Shown: piece by piece, positions 1-8,584 of the stretch
Layout of the letters: each line of letters opens with the position of its first letter
Position numbering within the stretch: the first letter of the stretch is position 1
NCBI RefSeq assembly: GCF_003073135.1
Contig: NZ_PGDQ01000012.1
Location: 146,990-210,989 of the forward strand
Direction of reading: 5' to 3'
Origin: Euzebya rosea
GTDB taxonomy: Bacteria; Actinomycetota; Nitriliruptoria; Euzebyales; Euzebyaceae
DNA: 64,000 nt
The notes under the pieces: generated by a model
Told to the model about the DNA's origin: nothing
What the model saw: the letters and a program-made list of their open reading frames with translations, nothing else
Database searches by the model: none
Translations under genes and position numbers: made by a program

Positions 1-415
1 CCTCCGCCTCGTTGAGCGCCAGGAGGTGGTCGATGTCCTCGGGCGTGGCCGGCGCGAGGACGGGGGCGTCGATCGGGCGGGCGAGGGACAGCTCGTGCCC
101 GTCGGGGTCGGTGCAGTGCACGTAGCGTTCACCCCACGGCGCGTCGGCCGGCTGACCATCCAGCACCCCGCCGGCCGCCACCGCTACGCGGGCCATGGCG
201 TCGACGTCGTCGACCCAGACGATGACCCGTCCCCAGCCCGACGGGGACGGTCCCGGGACCTGCTGGAGGTTGATGAACCCCTCCCCGCAGCGGTAGGAGG
301 TGAAGTCGGCCTGGTGATGGACGCGCTCGAGGCCCAGCGCGTCGTAGAAGGTGGTCGATCGGTCCATGTCGGCCACGGCGAGCGTCACCGCGCTCAACGA
401 TTCGATACGTGCCAT
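1..415 (-). CDS. VOC (glyoxalase/bleomycin-resistance fold) protein, possibly fused to an acetyltransferase; 3' end cut
   Basis: Reading leftwards from an ATG at 415, the first ~115 residues form a VOC-type fold: SAVTLAVADMDRSTTFYDAL opens it, VIVWVDDVDAM marks the second beta-alpha-beta unit, and it closes with YVHCTDPDGHELSLARP. Such proteins bind a divalent metal and act as small-molecule isomerases, dioxygenases or antibiotic-binding proteins; the substrate cannot be told. The frame does not stop after the VOC domain but continues as LAPATPEDIDHLLALNEAE to the window edge. That stretch resembles the first beta-strand and helix of GNAT acetyltransferases, so a VOC-GNAT fusion is likely but unproven because the gene is truncated. 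It is transcribed away from the GGDEF gene at 574. Confidence 0.75.
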   Translation of the reverse strand, partial: MARIESLSAVTLAVADMDRSTTFYDALGLERVHHQADFTSYRCGEGFINLQQVPGPSPSGWGRVIVWVDDVDAMARVAVAAGGVLDGQPADAPWGERYVHCTDPDGHELSLARPIDAPVLAPATPEDIDHLLALNEAE

Positions 416-434
416 CCCGGGACCGTACCGGCGC

Positions 435-473
435 GTGTCGGGCAACCACGACGGGCGGCCCGGAACCCGACAC
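435..473. repeat. Dispersed palindromic repeat, copy A
   Basis: A 39-base element with 8-base perfect terminal inverted repeats (GTGTCGGG at 435-442, CCCGACAC at 466-473) lies between the divergent VOC and GGDEF genes. Its reverse complement aligns without gaps to the two copies at 49240-49356 and to the element at 51814-51851, sharing the core CCCGTCG. I see no ORF in it. Confidence 0.7.
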
Positions 474-573
474 ACGTCCGTGACCGGCCCACCCCCGGCA
501 ACCACCGCGGGCGGCCCCCACGAAAGGACGCGGGACGCCTCAGGTCTCGTTCGCGGCCGCCGATCGGAGGCCG

Positions 574-2034
574 ATGGGCGACCCAACACCGACACGGGGG
601 ATGGCTGCGGCGCGCCCTCGACCGTGGCTCGTGGTCGGCGCAGTCCTGGCCATCGGGGCCATGCTCGTCGGCGACGAGGCACGGGTGGCCGCGCGAGGGC
701 TGCAGTACCTGCTCGCGGCTGCGGCCGGCACGACGAGCCTCCTCCGTGTCCGTCGCGCCAACGGTCCTCGACTTCCGGCCTTCTGGTTGCTCGTCGGGTC
801 CTGCACGCTGTACGCCCTCAGCAACGGTGCCCGGTTCGCCCTGCCCGACGGCGGGCCGGGTGAGCTGCTCAACGGACTCGCAAGCCTCCTGCTGCTGACG
901 GCCGGTGCGGTCTTCGTCCGCGGCATCCGCCCGGGTCACGGCCGCCACATCGTCCTCGACGGCCTGATCGTGGGCCTCATCGCCGCGATGGGCCTGCGCG
1001 AGCTCGCCGCCCTGACCGGCGACCCGACGGTGGCGGACTCGCTGCCCTCCACGATGCTGGTCATCGGCTTGGTCGGGACCAGCCTGTGGCTGCGTGCCAT
1101 CGCCACCGACCCCTCCGGCGCGGTGAAGTCCTTCGCCCTGGCTGCCGGGCTCGCGATGCCCGGGACGATCCTCACGGCGCTGCAGGACCTCGGGCCCGTA
1201 CGGCCGCGGTCGATCGACATCTGGACGGTCGTCTCGAGCCTGCTGCTCGTCCATGCCCTGTCCCACCGCGACCTGTCGACCATCCGTCCCGGTCCGGCGC
1301 CGGTGTACCGGCGGGTGACCGCGGCGTCGGTGTCGCTGATGTGCGTCGCGCTGGCGGCGGCACCGGCACTGATGTGGTCACGTGTGGCGCTGGACACACC
1401 ACCCGATGTCGGACTCGCGACGGGCCTGACACTGCTGTCGGCCCTGTGGGTCATGCGCTTCTCGCTGATGCTGATCGACCGCGACCTCGACCGTGCACGG
1501 CTGGACGAGGAGCTCGCAACCGACCCGTTGACGGGGGTTGCCAGCCGCCGGCAGCTGACCGACCACCTCGACAGCCTGCTGGGCGACCCCCACGTCGCCC
1601 GTGACGTGGCCGTCCTCATGGCCGACGTCGACGAGTTCAAGGCCGTCAACGACCGTCACGGGCACCGGGCCGGCGACCAGGCGCTGATCGCGGTCGCCCA
1701 GCACCTCGAGGAGGCCGTCGGCGGCCGAGGGCTGGTCGCCCGGTTGTCGGGCGACGAGTTCACCGTCGTCGTCCGGACTCCCGACCCGCTGACGCTCCAC
1801 AAGGAGGTCACCGCCGCCCTCAACGACGTCCCCGTGGCCACCGACCCACCCATCCGGGTCCGGGTCAGCGTCGGCATGGCCATCGCCACACCCGGCGAGA
1901 CATCATCACACGCGCTGATGGAGCGCGCCGACCAGGCGATGTACCGCCACAAGCGTCAACGGTTCGACTCACCGCCCCGTGTCGACCTCGACGACGCGAC
2001 CGACCCGCCCGCCGTCGGACGCCACACCCCTTAG
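574..2034 (+). CDS. Membrane-anchored GGDEF-domain protein (putative diguanylate cyclase)
   Basis: A 486-residue protein. The first ~300 residues are hydrophobic, with about eight predicted membrane segments and no recognised ligand-binding domain. The C-terminus is a GGDEF domain: DPLTGVASRRQL entry motif, MADVDEFKAVNDRHGH for Mg2+/GTP binding, and an SGDEF signature at residues 392-396 in place of GGDEF. SGDEF variants can be active in known family members. The RxxD inhibitory site expected five residues before the signature is absent (RGLV there), so product inhibition through a canonical I-site is not expected. ATG 574 is used; ATG 601 is an in-frame alternative. The gene is followed 12 bases later by a convergent small membrane-protein gene. 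Confidence 0.88.
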   Translation: MGDPTPTRGMAAARPRPWLVVGAVLAIGAMLVGDEARVAARGLQYLLAAAAGTTSLLRVRRANGPRLPAFWLLVGSCTLYALSNGARFALPDGGPGELLNGLASLLLLTAGAVFVRGIRPGHGRHIVLDGLIVGLIAAMGLRELAALTGDPTVADSLPSTMLVIGLVGTSLWLRAIATDPSGAVKSFALAAGLAMPGTILTALQDLGPVRPRSIDIWTVVSSLLLVHALSHRDLSTIRPGPAPVYRRVTAASVSLMCVALAAAPALMWSRVALDTPPDVGLATGLTLLSALWVMRFSLMLIDRDLDRARLDEELATDPLTGVASRRQLTDHLDSLLGDPHVARDVAVLMADVDEFKAVNDRHGHRAGDQALIAVAQHLEEAVGGRGLVARLSGDEFTVVVRTPDPLTLHKEVTAALNDVPVATDPPIRVRVSVGMAIATPGETSSHALMERADQAMYRHKRQRFDSPPRVDLDDATDPPAVGRHTP

Positions 2035-2046
2035 CCAGCCGACGAC

Positions 2047-2364
2047 TCAGCTGCCGGCCACGATCCCGTCAGCGGTCGCGGCGAGCGTGTCGGCGAGGTC
2101 GGCCGCCATGGGCACGGCCACGAGCACGACCAGCAGGGCCGGCACGAGGAACAGCAGGGCGATGCGCAGCAGGGTCCTGGCCGACGGCGCCTGCAGCGTG
2201 CGGGCGGTCCGGTCGGCGGTCCCTCGCACGGCCTGCATGACCGGTGCCACGGAGGCGAAGTCGACGGCTCCGACGGCCGCACGCGACGACCGTGGCTCCG
2301 AGGTGGGCGCGACGAAGTAGCCGCGGAGCTCGGACCGGAGACGGTGGACGACATCGTTGTGCAT
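2047..2364 (-). CDS. Small single-pass membrane protein, unknown function
   Basis: A 105-residue protein starting MHNDVVHRLRSELRGYFVAP. Residues 1-65 are polar and basic; one hydrophobic helix (about 66-85, IALLFLVPALLVVLVAV) is followed by a short tail. No signal peptidase or lipobox motif is seen, so an N-in membrane anchor is the simplest reading. The frame is open further upstream, but only the ATG at 2364 gives a protein-like composition and it avoids the divergent UbiA leader. It converges on the GGDEF gene. I do not recognise a family. Confidence 0.55.
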   Translation of the reverse strand: MHNDVVHRLRSELRGYFVAPTSEPRSSRAAVGAVDFASVAPVMQAVRGTADRTARTLQAPSARTLLRIALLFLVPALLVVLVAVPMAADLADTLAATADGIVAGS

Positions 2365-2550
2365 GGCGACAGGGATGCCCGTCGGCGACGACCCCGAACC
2401 GTCGCCGTCCCCGGTCACCCCGTCGACGCCGCGACACCCCCGGCGACGTAGCCTGCGCCCCAGTCCCGCAGACCAGCCTGCAGCGGCCCACACCGGGTCG
2501 CACACACCAACGGAGGTCCACCGATCGCACGCGCAGCCGGGGTACGGGCG

Positions 2551-3348
2551 TTGCTGGGTGCCGCACACCTCGAGCCCTCGCTCGTCGTCGTCGCCGTGAC
2601 GGCCGGCCTCGCGGTGGGCGTCGGCATGGATGGCGGACAGCTCGCCCTGCTGATGGGTGCCGTCCTCAGCGGCCAGCTGTCGGTGGGGTGGTCCAACGAC
2701 TGGATCGACGCCCGCCGGGGCCGTGACGACGGCCGCCCAGACAAGCCGGCGGCAACCGGGGCCGTGGCTCGAACAACCGTGCAGCGGGCGGCGGTCGGCG
2801 CGCTGGCAGTGACGATCGCCACCTCGTCGGTGCTCGGGGTGGTCCCCGGAAGCCTGCACCTGCTGGCCGTCGCGCTGGCGTGGGCCTACAACGCCGCCCT
2901 CAAGGACACGGTGTGGAGCCCGGTCAGCTACCTGGTCGCCTTCGGCCTGCTGCCGGTGGTGGTCACGACGGCGGCGGGTGCGGGCTGGCCGGCGTGGTGG
3001 GCCGTGGTCGCCGCGGCGTGCTTCGGGGCCGGGGTCCATGCGGCGAACGTCCTGCCCGACCTCGAACGCGATCGGGCCCAGGGGATCGGCGGACTCCCCC
3101 AGCGACTGGGTGCCAGCGGCGCCGTCGCCATGGCTGTGGGCTTCCTCGGGACCGGCACGGCAACCGCGCTGCTCGGCCCGGGGCACGGGACACCTCTCGT
3201 CGCCGCGGCGACCACGCTCGTCCTGCTGATCGCCGTGGTCGCTGCGCATCGGGCGGGCCGGGCTCGCCTTGCGTTTCGGCTGAGCATGGCGACGGGTCTG
3301 CTGCTGGTCGCCACGCTCGTCGCACGGGGTTCCCAGCTGACCGGCTGA
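2551..3348 (+). CDS. UbiA-family prenyltransferase
   Basis: An integral-membrane prenyltransferase, ~265 residues with 7-8 hydrophobic helices. The first Asp-rich motif is NDWIDARRGRDDGRPDKP (prenyl diphosphate-Mg2+ binding); the second region is less canonical, around NVLPDLERDRAQG. UbiA enzymes attach an isoprenoid tail to an aromatic acceptor or another polyprenyl acceptor; the substrate is not evident. The first conventional start is TTG 2551, but a clear Shine-Dalgarno GGAGGT (2512-2517) lies 6 bases before an in-frame ATC at 2524. Starting there would add IARAAGVRA, which completes a typical UbiA N-terminus (arginine-rich, then LLGAAHLEPS). A second UbiA homologue converges on it at 3382-4305. 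Confidence 0.85.
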   Translation: MLGAAHLEPSLVVVAVTAGLAVGVGMDGGQLALLMGAVLSGQLSVGWSNDWIDARRGRDDGRPDKPAATGAVARTTVQRAAVGALAVTIATSSVLGVVPGSLHLLAVALAWAYNAALKDTVWSPVSYLVAFGLLPVVVTTAAGAGWPAWWAVVAAACFGAGVHAANVLPDLERDRAQGIGGLPQRLGASGAVAMAVGFLGTGTATALLGPGHGTPLVAAATTLVLLIAVVAAHRAGRARLAFRLSMATGLLLVATLVARGSQLTG

Positions 3349-3381
3349 GCCGTTCGAGGACGACACACCGTCCGTGGCGCG

Positions 3382-4305
3382 TCAGGCCAGCAGCACCGCC
3401 AGGCCGAACACGACGTACTCGGCGAAGAACAGCCGCCAGATGTCGCGGTAGAACACGACCAGCGTCGTCGGGTCGGAGAGCTGGACACGACGGGTGATCC
3501 CCACGGTGGCGGCCAGCAGGGCGGCATGCCCGACCGCCAGCGCCGGCCCGTTGACCCCGTCGAGCCCGACGATGCCGGCGGCGATCAGGGAGAGGTAACA
3601 CGCGGCGAGGACGCCCAGGCCCAACGCCAGGACCCGCCGGACACCCAGCCGCAGGACGAGCGTGGCGATGCCGTGCCTGGCGTCACCGACCATGTCAGGG
3701 ACGTCCTTGAACCAGGCGATCGCGATGGTCAGCCCGAGCACCATCCCGGTCAGCGCCCACACGTGCCGCGGGACGGATGGCGCCGGTCCCAGCACGTCGG
3801 TGAAGTGGGCGAACAGCAGCAGGTTGACCACCACCGCCCGGACCGACGTGATGGCCGCCGCCGCGCCGAGGTGGAACCGCTTCAGCCGGATGGGCGGCAA
3901 CGAGTAGGCGGTGCCGACCGCCAGCCCCACGAGGATCGCCGCCAACAGGTACGGGCCGCTGAGGAGGGCCAGGCCGACCGCGAGCAACGCCGAGATCGCC
4001 ACCAGCGCCCGTGCCGCCGGCAGGCCGAGCTCGCCGGACGCCACCGGCAGCTCGGGTTTGTTGATCCGGTCGATCTCGACGTCGGTCAGCTGGTTGATCC
4101 CGACGATGTAGACGTTGGTCGCCAGGGCCGCGAGGAGGGTGACGACCAGCACGGGGAGCGCGGCACGGACGTCGGCGTCGACCAGCGCCACGGCCATGCC
4201 CCAGAGCACGACGGTCGCGAGCGTCGTCCCGATGAGGGTGTGGGGACGGCCGAACGCCACGACGATCGCGACCGGCCCTCGGTCGTGCACGACGGACGAG
4301 CTCAC
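3382..4305 (-). CDS. UbiA-family prenyltransferase, homogentisate phytyltransferase-like
   Basis: A 307-residue polytopic protein. The first catalytic motif, NQLTDVEIDRINKPELPVAS, is the NxxxDxxxD signature with the NKP that typifies homogentisate prenyltransferases and related enzymes; the second is KDVPDMVGDARHGIATL. Eight or so membrane helices are visible. The family condenses phytyl or polyprenyl diphosphate with homogentisate or a similar ring in tocopherol or quinone synthesis; no partner pathway genes lie here, so the acceptor is open. The GTG at 4305 is preferred because GGAGGT sits 6-7 bases upstream. The gene is divergent from the peroxiredoxin-like gene and convergent with the other UbiA gene. 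Confidence 0.88.
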   Translation of the reverse strand: MSSSVVHDRGPVAIVVAFGRPHTLIGTTLATVVLWGMAVALVDADVRAALPVLVVTLLAALATNVYIVGINQLTDVEIDRINKPELPVASGELGLPAARALVAISALLAVGLALLSGPYLLAAILVGLAVGTAYSLPPIRLKRFHLGAAAAITSVRAVVVNLLLFAHFTDVLGPAPSVPRHVWALTGMVLGLTIAIAWFKDVPDMVGDARHGIATLVLRLGVRRVLALGLGVLAACYLSLIAAGIVGLDGVNGPALAVGHAALLAATVGITRRVQLSDPTTLVVFYRDIWRLFFAEYVVFGLAVLLA

Positions 4306-4424
4306 CGCCGCACCTCCACCCCGTGCACACCGCACCGCGCCTGTGCGACACAGCGGTGGTGTGGACGTCGTCCCTGGGCGGGCATCACGACCGTACGCCC
4401 CCCGACTCCAGAGGACACGTCACC

Positions 4425-4946
4425 ATGATCGATCGCCCCACCCCCGGCCAGCCCGCCCCCGACCTGAACGTCGACCTCGTCGGCGGTGGCAGCTGGAAGC
4501 TGGCCGACCGGACGCCAGACGCCTTCTCCATGCTGGTGTTCTACCGCGGGCTGCACTGCCCGGTCTGCCGGAGCTACAACCGGACGCTCGACCGCATGGC
4601 CGGCGACTTCGCCGAGGCAGGGGTCGAGCCCATCGCCATCAGCATGGACACCCAGTCGCGTGCGACGGAGTCGGTCGAGGAGTGGGGCATCGAGCACCTG
4701 CCCGTCGGCTACGGCCTCAGCGAGGACGACGCGAGGACGTGGGGCCTCTACATCTCCACCGCCATCAAGGACGGCGAGCCGGCACGCTTCAGTGAACCCG
4801 GCCTGTTCCTGATCTCCCCGGACCGGTCGTTGTTCTACGCGGCGGTCAACTCCATGCCGTGGGGCCGCCCCGATCCCGAGGAGCTGCTGAAGGCCATCGG
4901 GTGGGTCAAGGAGCACGACTACCCCTCGCGCGGTCGGGCCAGCTGA
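4425..4946 (+). CDS. Peroxiredoxin-like (AhpC/TSA, thioredoxin-fold) protein
   Basis: A 173-residue cytoplasmic protein with no signal peptide. The thioredoxin-fold strand MLVFYRGLHCPVCRSYN carries a CxxC pair (Cys45 and Cys48), consistent with an atypical 2-Cys peroxiredoxin or disulfide reductase acting on peroxides. The family 'peroxiredoxin-like' commonly has this HCPVC pattern rather than the PxxxTxxC of AhpC. The C-terminal part keeps the strand GLFLISPDRSLFYAAVNSMP. ATG 4425 is chosen; upstream in-frame codons read into divergent promoter DNA. It converges with the neighbouring flavoprotein gene, 11 bases apart. Confidence 0.82.
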   Translation: MIDRPTPGQPAPDLNVDLVGGGSWKLADRTPDAFSMLVFYRGLHCPVCRSYNRTLDRMAGDFAEAGVEPIAISMDTQSRATESVEEWGIEHLPVGYGLSEDDARTWGLYISTAIKDGEPARFSEPGLFLISPDRSLFYAAVNSMPWGRPDPEELLKAIGWVKEHDYPSRGRAS

Positions 4947-4957
4947 CCGGCCGGCCA

Positions 4958-6373
4958 TCACCGGTCCAGCGCCTTCCGCAGCTCGTGGAGGGCGTAGCCG
5001 AACCCCTCCGACCAGGTCGGGAACGGGTGGATCAGCTCGGCCAGCCGGTCCACGTCGACCTCGGCCCTGATGGCCAGCGCAAACTCGCTGATCGACTCGC
5101 CGGCGGCCGGCGCAAGCAACGACGCCCCGAGCAGCAGTCGTGACGACCGGTCGGCGACGAGCACCAGCCGGCCGGCGTCCTCGGGGTCGACGCTGCCGCG
5201 TGCGGTGTCGCCGAGGTCGAAGGTGACGTGGACGACGTCGTGGCCCTCCTCCTCCGCCCGTGCACGGGTGATGCCCACCGCGGCCAGCTCGGGTGAGGTG
5301 TAGACGGTCCGTGGGATGCCCCGGTGGTCGGCCGCAGTGGGCCGGCCGAGCAGGTTCTGGGCGGCAACCCATCCCTGGTGGTTGGCGGTGTGGGTGAACG
5401 GGGCGATCGTGGTGACGTCGCCGATGGCCCACAGGTGGTCCACCCCACGCACCCGGCAGGCCTCGTCGATGGCGAGGTCCTCGCCGGGGTCCAGCCCCAG
5501 GTGCTCCAGGCCCAGGCCGTCGACCACCGGGGCCTTGCCGGTCGCCACGACGATGCGCTCCACCGTCACGGTGTCGCCCCCGTCGACCGTCACCCGCCAC
5601 CCCTCTCCCGGCCCTGCAGGGTCGACCCGGGTGACCTCGGCCTGCGTGCGCACGTCCACCCCGTCGGCGCGCAGCAGCGCCGCGAGGTCCTCGGCGGTCT
5701 CGGGTTCGACGCCGCCGCCCATGAGCTCGCTGCCCTCGACGAGCGTGACCGCGGTGCCGAAGCGCACGTGGGCCTGGGCGATCTCGCAGCCCACCGCGCC
5801 GCCCCCGATGACCAGCATCGACGCCGGTCGTTCCGTGGCCGTCCACGCCTCGACGAACGTCCACGGCTCGGCGTCGGCCAGGCCGGGGATGTCGGGCACG
5901 ACGACCGTCGACCCGGTCGCGAGGACCAGCTCGTCGAAGCCCAGCTCGTGCGGTCCGTCGTCGGTATCGATGGACAGCCGTCCCGGTCCGCACACCCGCC
6001 CCTCACCCCTGATGACGTGCACACCCTTGTCCTCCAGGGACCGGACGTGGTCGCGATCGTCGTGGTTCGCCGCCGCGTCGTCGCGGCGTCTGGCGGCGGT
6101 GCGGTAGGCCTCGGCGCCGTCACCGGCATCGAGCGGCGCAGCTGCGGCCCCGATGTCGTGGGCACGGCCGATCGCGTGGCGGGCCGCCGCGGTCAGGAGC
6201 ATCACCTTGGAGGGGATGCAGGCGTAGTACGGGCACTCGCCGCCCACGAGGTGGCGTTCGACGACGGCGACGTCGACGCCACCGCTGGCCAGGAGTCCGG
6301 CGAGCCGTTCGGCAGCCGATCCACCCCCGAGGACGGCGACGCGGACGTGTTCGGGCATGTCGGTGGTGGGCAT
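4958..6373 (-). CDS. Class I pyridine nucleotide-disulfide oxidoreductase (mercuric/dihydrolipoyl reductase-like)
   Basis: About 471 residues. FAD is bound by RVAVLGGGSAAERLAG near the N-terminus, the redox-active disulfide is GGECPYYACIPSK (Cys47 and Cys52), the NAD(P)H Rossmann motif is VIGGGAVGCEIAQAH, and a second FAD contact is WAIGDVTTIAPFTHTA. The C-terminal dimerisation domain is present, but its last ~35 residues (FPTWSEGFGYALHELRKALD) contain a conserved HPFPTWSE rather than the HAHPTLSE of dihydrolipoamide dehydrogenase. There is no Cys-Cys tail as in MerA, so true mercury reduction is doubtful. In-frame ATGs at 6403, 6385, 6373 and 6358 are all possible. It is divergent from the ECF sigma gene. 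Confidence 0.87.
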   Translation of the reverse strand: MPTTDMPEHVRVAVLGGGSAAERLAGLLASGGVDVAVVERHLVGGECPYYACIPSKVMLLTAAARHAIGRAHDIGAAAAPLDAGDGAEAYRTAARRRDDAAANHDDRDHVRSLEDKGVHVIRGEGRVCGPGRLSIDTDDGPHELGFDELVLATGSTVVVPDIPGLADAEPWTFVEAWTATERPASMLVIGGGAVGCEIAQAHVRFGTAVTLVEGSELMGGGVEPETAEDLAALLRADGVDVRTQAEVTRVDPAGPGEGWRVTVDGGDTVTVERIVVATGKAPVVDGLGLEHLGLDPGEDLAIDEACRVRGVDHLWAIGDVTTIAPFTHTANHQGWVAAQNLLGRPTAADHRGIPRTVYTSPELAAVGITRARAEEEGHDVVHVTFDLGDTARGSVDPEDAGRLVLVADRSSRLLLGASLLAPAAGESISEFALAIRAEVDVDRLAELIHPFPTWSEGFGYALHELRKALDR

Positions 6374-6441
6374 GGCCGTTCTCATACCCGCCGAGGGGGT
6401 CACCCAACGCCAGTCGCCGGGTCGCGTAGCTTTTCCGAGCA

Positions 6442-7098
6442 GTGACGCAGGAGGAAGGGGCCCGCGCCGGGACCGCCGGCACCACCTCGGACGGCGAGCC
6501 GGCCGACGAGGTGTTGCTTCGCGCGGCGTCGGAGGGCGACCACGCCGCCTTCACCACCCTCGTCCACCGGCACCGCGACCGGGTGTACGCCATCTGCCTG
6601 CGGTACTTCCGCAACCCCACCGACGCGCAGGACGCGACCCAGGAGACGTTCCTGGCGCTGCACCGGGGGGCCGGATCGTTCACGGGGCGGTCGTTGTTCA
6701 CCACGTGGCTGTACCGGATCGCCTCCAACACCTGCCACGACATCACGCGCAAGCGTGACCGGCGCCCGAAGACCGTCGCGTTCGACCCCGACTGGACCGG
6801 AACCGCCGACGACGACGTGCGCGCGCTGGAGCTCGGCATGGACCTGTCCCGTGCGCTGGAGACGCTGAACGAGGACCACCGGCAGGCCGTCGTGCTGCAC
6901 TCCTACTACGGCTACACCTACGTCGAGATCGCCGAGCACACGGGATCGGCGGTCGGGACGATCAAGTCGCGGGTGCACCGCGGGCTCGCGCAGGTCGCCC
7001 GTGCGCTGGCCGATGCCGATGACGAACGCGATGTCGATCGGATGGAACCTTCCGGCCCGTCCGTGCATCCAAGTCCCGACCCTCCTTCCCCATCATGA
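6442..7098 (+). CDS. ECF-family RNA polymerase sigma factor
   Basis: A 218-residue sigma-70 family protein of the RpoE-like ECF type. Region 2 is seen as FTTLVHRHRDRVYAICLRYF, with DAQDATQETFLAL in 2.2 and a WLYRIASNTCHDITRKRDRR segment in 2.3/2.4. Region 4 is ALETLNEDHRQAVVLHSYYG followed by the helix-turn-helix YVEIAEHTGSAVGTIKSRVH. It recruits core RNA polymerase to stress-type promoters. Start is GTG 6442. Its stop overlaps the ATG of the next gene by four bases (ATGA at 7095), typical of a sigma/anti-sigma pair that is translationally coupled. A Pro/Ser tail (~20 residues) follows region 4. Confidence 0.93.
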   Translation: MTQEEGARAGTAGTTSDGEPADEVLLRAASEGDHAAFTTLVHRHRDRVYAICLRYFRNPTDAQDATQETFLALHRGAGSFTGRSLFTTWLYRIASNTCHDITRKRDRRPKTVAFDPDWTGTADDDVRALELGMDLSRALETLNEDHRQAVVLHSYYGYTYVEIAEHTGSAVGTIKSRVHRGLAQVARALADADDERDVDRMEPSGPSVHPSPDPPSPS

Positions 7099-8492
7099 CG
7101 CCCACCGACGCACAGCTGACGGCCTGGCTGGCCGGCGACCTCGATCCCGTCGCCGACGCCGAGGTCAGCGCTGCCGTGGAGTCCGACCCGGTCGTGGCGG
7201 CCCGCGCCGACGCGCTGGCCGGGGTGATGGCGGGGTTGGCGATGGCCGCGGCCGACCCGCCCCCGGCGGGATTCGCCGACGCGCTGGACGCGGGCCTGGC
7301 CGCAGCGCTTGGACTGCCCTCGCCCACCCCGGCGCCGACGCCCTCGGCCCCGGGCCCGGCGGTCGTCGCTCCGGTGACCCCACCGCCGCCGCCCGCGGTC
7401 TCGCAGCGTCCGACGGGGCGCCGCGACCCCAGCCGCCCGGGCGGGTCGCGTTCGTCGCGTCGCCTCCAGCGGCTGACGTCGAGCCTGGCCGTGCTGCTGC
7501 TCGTCGTGACCAGCGGTGGCCTGCTGGTCCGCACCCTCCGCGACGGCCCCGACAGCGTGCTGCCGACCGACCCCGACGTCGTCACCGCCGACCCGGATCC
7601 CTCGCGGTCCGAGGGTGACGCGACGAGCGGTGTCCCTTCACCCGATCCCGCCCCCACCACACCGATCACCGGTGACGATGGCGATCAGGGGGACGACGTC
7701 CGGCCGGACGAGCCCACGGAGGACCCCGCAGTCGACGACGACGCGACCCAACCGACGACCGGATCCACGCTCGAGCCAGCCGACGGGTCGACCGACCCGT
7801 CCACCGGCGGCACCGGGGGGACCACCCGCCCCGACGACGCCGCCGACGCCCCCTCCCCTCCTGTGGTCGCCGGCGGGCCCACGACCGGCGACGGGGACGA
7901 GGGGACCACCACGCCCACGCCGGCCCCGACCGCACCTTCGTCCGCGGAGCCGTCGGCCACGGAGGACGGGGCCGCGTCGGGCAGCGACCCGGCCGATGGC
8001 GACGCGCAGCCCGGTGACACCGACGCCGCACCGCCGCCCCCGACGGAGGCCGACGATGCCGCCGGCGAGCCGGCCCCGCAGCCCGAGGCCGCGCCGGCCG
8101 CACCCCCGACCACCCACCCCACCGTCGCCGACAGCCGGGCCGACCTGCCCACCGACGACGACGTGCGTGCGTGGTTCGGCGGCCGTGAGGAGACCCGCCA
8201 GCTGCTCGGGCTGCCGGAGGAGGAGGCCCGCGACCGGGCGGCCGAGCACCGTGCGGTGGTGGAGAAGTCCGGATCGTTCGCCTCGGGCGCCCACCCGGCG
8301 ACCTGCCTCGACGAGGCCCTCGCCGGCAACGGGCCCGCCGTCGTGGCGGCCGTGGAGTCGGTGGTGCACGACGGCCAGGACGCGCTGGCCTACCTCGTGG
8401 TCCGCGGTACCCCGGAGCTGGACCGGGCCGACGTGCTGGTCGCCACCCCCTCGGGCTGCGCCGTCCTCTTCGACGGCCCGGTCACCGCCTGA
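7095..8492 (+). CDS. Putative anti-sigma factor with long disordered extracytoplasmic region
   Basis: A 465-residue single-pass protein coupled to the ECF sigma gene. The N-terminus (TPTDAQLTAWLAGDLDPV) looks like an anti-sigma domain helix but lacks the HxxxCxxC zinc motif. One transmembrane helix (about 122-145, LAVLLLVVTSGGLLVRTL) follows an Arg-rich stretch. Residues ~150-340 are a low-complexity Pro/Thr/Asp/Gly/Ala-rich linker predicted to be outside the membrane, and the last ~115 residues form a compact domain beginning near DDDVRAWFGGREETRQLLGL and ending ATPSGCAVLFDGPVTA. The function is inferred from its position and topology; the C-terminal domain could sense a surface signal. Confidence 0.7.
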   Translation: MTPTDAQLTAWLAGDLDPVADAEVSAAVESDPVVAARADALAGVMAGLAMAAADPPPAGFADALDAGLAAALGLPSPTPAPTPSAPGPAVVAPVTPPPPPAVSQRPTGRRDPSRPGGSRSSRRLQRLTSSLAVLLLVVTSGGLLVRTLRDGPDSVLPTDPDVVTADPDPSRSEGDATSGVPSPDPAPTTPITGDDGDQGDDVRPDEPTEDPAVDDDATQPTTGSTLEPADGSTDPSTGGTGGTTRPDDAADAPSPPVVAGGPTTGDGDEGTTTPTPAPTAPSSAEPSATEDGAASGSDPADGDAQPGDTDAAPPPPTEADDAAGEPAPQPEAAPAAPPTTHPTVADSRADLPTDDDVRAWFGGREETRQLLGLPEEEARDRAAEHRAVVEKSGSFASGAHPATCLDEALAGNGPAVVAAVESVVHDGQDALAYLVVRGTPELDRADVLVATPSGCAVLFDGPVTA

Positions 8493-8584
8493 CGTCCCGA
8501 CCTCGCGAGCGGCCGTGTCGTCGATGGGACGGGCACGAGGCATGATCCGTCGCACGCCCATCCCGTCATCCCGAGGAGCCAGTC

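Noticed and set aside
4958..6373. Calling this flavoprotein MerA (mercuric reductase)
   Set aside because: The C-terminal Cys pair and N-terminal heavy-metal domain of MerA are absent and no mer genes are near.
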